A DNA stretch of 23,006 nt from Nanobdellota archaeon. Lineage in GTDB: Archaea; Nanobdellota; Nanobdellia; Woesearchaeales; GW2011-AR15. The translations under genes and the position numbers were made by a program. Location of the stretch: positions 1 to 23,006 of the forward strand of contig JAHIYL010000266.1 of assembly GCA_018815145.1 (NCBI GenBank), read 5' to 3'. Below are positions 21,543-23,006 of the stretch, piece after piece. A model generated the notes under the pieces. It searched no databases. It was not told the DNA's origin and saw nothing but the letters and a program-made list of their open reading frames with translations. Numbering within the stretch: the stretch's first letter is position 1; each line of letters opens with the position of its first letter.

Positions 21543-23006
21543 ATGAGTGTAATACAGAAAGTCTCCGGACCATTGATTGTTGGTGAGAACCTGGTCTCTC
21601 CTATGATGAATGAGATAGTCAAGATTGGAGACAAAGAGCTTATTGGTGAAGTGATCAGGATATTTGGTGATATTGTTATGATACAGGCATATGAACCGAC
21701 CCAGGGCCTCGCACCGGGGGATAAGATTGTACAGACCGGTGAGATGTTTTTTTTGGAACTCGGACCCGGTCTTTTAAGATGTGCTTTTGATGGAATACAA
21801 AGGCCGCTCTCAGGTGAATCTGCCTATCTTAAGCATGGATTTTTTTCAAAACCGCTCGACAGGCAAAAGAAATGGGTCTTTGAACCGACAGACAAACTGA
21901 AGTTGGGTGACCATTTAAATGGAGGAGAGATAATCGGGAATGTAGATGAAACCAATTTATTTAAGCACGCGATTCTTGTACCAAACCATATCTCAGGTGA
22001 ATTGATATTTCTGGAAGCCACAGGAGAATATGATATTGAGAAAGTGATTGCAAAAGTCAGGACACGGTCCGGTATCATGGATCTGAAGATGTATCAGAAA
22101 TGGCCTGCAAGAGTCCCAAGGCCTGCAACTTCAAAATCAAGCCCAACAGAAATATTGTTCACCGGCCTGAGAGTCCTTGACTTTTTTTTCCCCTGTGCAA
22201 AAGGAGGAACAATATCTGTTCCCGGAGGGTTTGGAACAGGGAAGACTCAACTGATATTCCAGATGCTCAAATCTTCAGAAGCAGACTGTTTTGTCTATGT
22301 CGGATGCGGTGAACGGGGAAATGAGGTCATCACTGTCCTTGATGAGATATCAAGACTGAATATTGAAGGAGGGATACTTGATGACAAGGCGGTCTATATC
22401 ATAAATACGTCAAATATGCCGGTTGCAGCAAGGACAGCAAGCATATTTTCAGGGATAACAATTGCAGAGTATTTCAGGGATCAGGGGAAAAAAGTTGTCC
22501 TGCTTGCAGATTCGACAACCAGATGGGCAGAAGCTCTCAGGGAGATATCAAACAGGATGGGTGAATATCCTGGTGAGGAGGGTTATCCAACATATATGGC
22601 AAGTGAGATCGGAAAATTCTATGAAAGGGCAGGAAATTGCATGACTCTTTCAGGAAAACAAGGTGGAATAACCGTTATAGGGACTATATCCCTTTATGGA
22701 AGTGATTATTCAGATCCTGTTATGCAGGCATCATTGAAGGTTGTGAGCGCTTTATGGGCCCTTGATCCGGGATTGGCGTATGTCAGACACTATCCTGCAA
22801 TCAATCGCAGTCTAAGCTATTCTAAGTATATTGCTACAGCAAAAATCTCTTGGGAGAAGTTTGGCCAATGGCAAGAGTATTATGACAAGTTCCTTGAAAT
22901 ATTGGGGAAAATCCAGGAATTGGAAAAATTGACTGCAATAATGGGAAAAGACATGCTTGCACCCGCTGATCAGTTCCTGCTTGAATTCGGAAGCCTTTTT
23001 ACCGAG
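21543..23006 (+). CDS. atpA: A-type ATP synthase catalytic subunit A, cut by the window edge
   Basis: 488 codons are visible with no stop, and the C-terminal helical domain continues beyond the window. Subunit A hydrolyses or makes ATP in the catalytic head. Visible: the N-terminal barrel (SVIQKVSGPLIV), the bulge domain particular to A subunits (about 100-190), the P-loop GGFGTGKT (228-235, K234), the catalytic E257 in GCGERGNEV, LLADSTTRWAEALREIS, and WALDPGLAYVRHYPAIN. The P-loop differs from the usual GPFGSGKT: Pro is Gly and Ser is Thr. The gene follows atpF after 3 bases. Subunits B and D are expected further on. Confidence 0.97.
   Translation, partial: MSVIQKVSGPLIVGENLVSPMMNEIVKIGDKELIGEVIRIFGDIVMIQAYEPTQGLAPGDKIVQTGEMFFLELGPGLLRCAFDGIQRPLSGESAYLKHGFFSKPLDRQKKWVFEPTDKLKLGDHLNGGEIIGNVDETNLFKHAILVPNHISGELIFLEATGEYDIEKVIAKVRTRSGIMDLKMYQKWPARVPRPATSKSSPTEILFTGLRVLDFFFPCAKGGTISVPGGFGTGKTQLIFQMLKSSEADCFVYVGCGERGNEVITVLDEISRLNIEGGILDDKAVYIINTSNMPVAARTASIFSGITIAEYFRDQGKKVVLLADSTTRWAEALREISNRMGEYPGEEGYPTYMASEIGKFYERAGNCMTLSGKQGGITVIGTISLYGSDYSDPVMQASLKVVSALWALDPGLAYVRHYPAINRSLSYSKYIATAKISWEKFGQWQEYYDKFLEILGKIQELEKLTAIMGKDMLAPADQFLLEFGSLFTE

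Noticed and set aside
1..23006. CRISPR array, insertion sequence, tRNA or rRNA gene
   Set aside because: I saw no regularly spaced repeats, transposase, cloverleaf with conserved T-loop bases, or rRNA sequence by eye; a tRNA search program could still be run.

Overview
The window is archaeal. Three things show this. There is an A-type ATP synthase operon. There are tandem FAD enzymes of the geranylgeranyl reductase type. Promoters are repeatedly of the archaeal BRE/TATA kind, and most first genes start about 25-28 bp downstream of the TATA centre, so their mRNAs are leaderless. Internal operon genes instead use Shine-Dalgarno sites of the GAGGTGA type. The DNA is AT-rich and tightly packed. 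The surface-protein family, the bacterial-type zinc adenylate kinase and the compact enzymes together suggest a DPANN lineage (Woesearchaeota or Pacearchaeota-like). That placement is an inference; no rRNA gene is present to confirm it.

Layout. Positions 1-720 hold the start of a minus-strand gene, a pair of structured hairpin repeats and a minus-strand reading frame without a normal start codon. Next comes a U32/RlhA-type protein (723-2747). An envelope cluster follows (2853-5665): two membrane-anchored paralogous surface proteins and two Ig-like membrane proteins. After it are an M29 aminopeptidase and ribose-5-phosphate isomerase B. On the minus strand lies an MNT-HEPN toxin-antitoxin pair whose HEPN gene appears broken by an internal deletion. 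A GNAT acetyltransferase and a DUF457-like membrane protein diverge from one shared palindromic TATA box. TruD converges on two FAD enzymes, followed by a cysteine-rich lipoprotein, adenylate kinase and a helical hypothetical protein, all on the minus strand. From 14353 the plus strand carries histidyl-tRNA synthetase with an extra N-terminal AlaX-like editing domain, an MFS transporter, and the ATP synthase operon in the order H-I-K-E-C-F-A, running off the end.

How the genes relate. The ATPase genes form one transcription unit with overlapping start and stop codons. Subunit c carries the residues that bind sodium in V-type rotors. Subunit C has an added N-terminal membrane helix, subunit F is very short, and subunit A has an altered P-loop. 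The two FAD enzymes share nearly identical promoters and probably act on isoprenoid lipids or related polyenes. The envelope cluster looks like a surface-structure module in which an oligo-T tract may separate expression of the surface proteins from the Ig-like proteins.

The observations most worth following are the AlaX-HisRS fusion with its start-codon duplication and mini-ORF, the membrane-anchored subunit C, the paired hairpin repeats with compensatory changes, and the symmetric bidirectional promoter.
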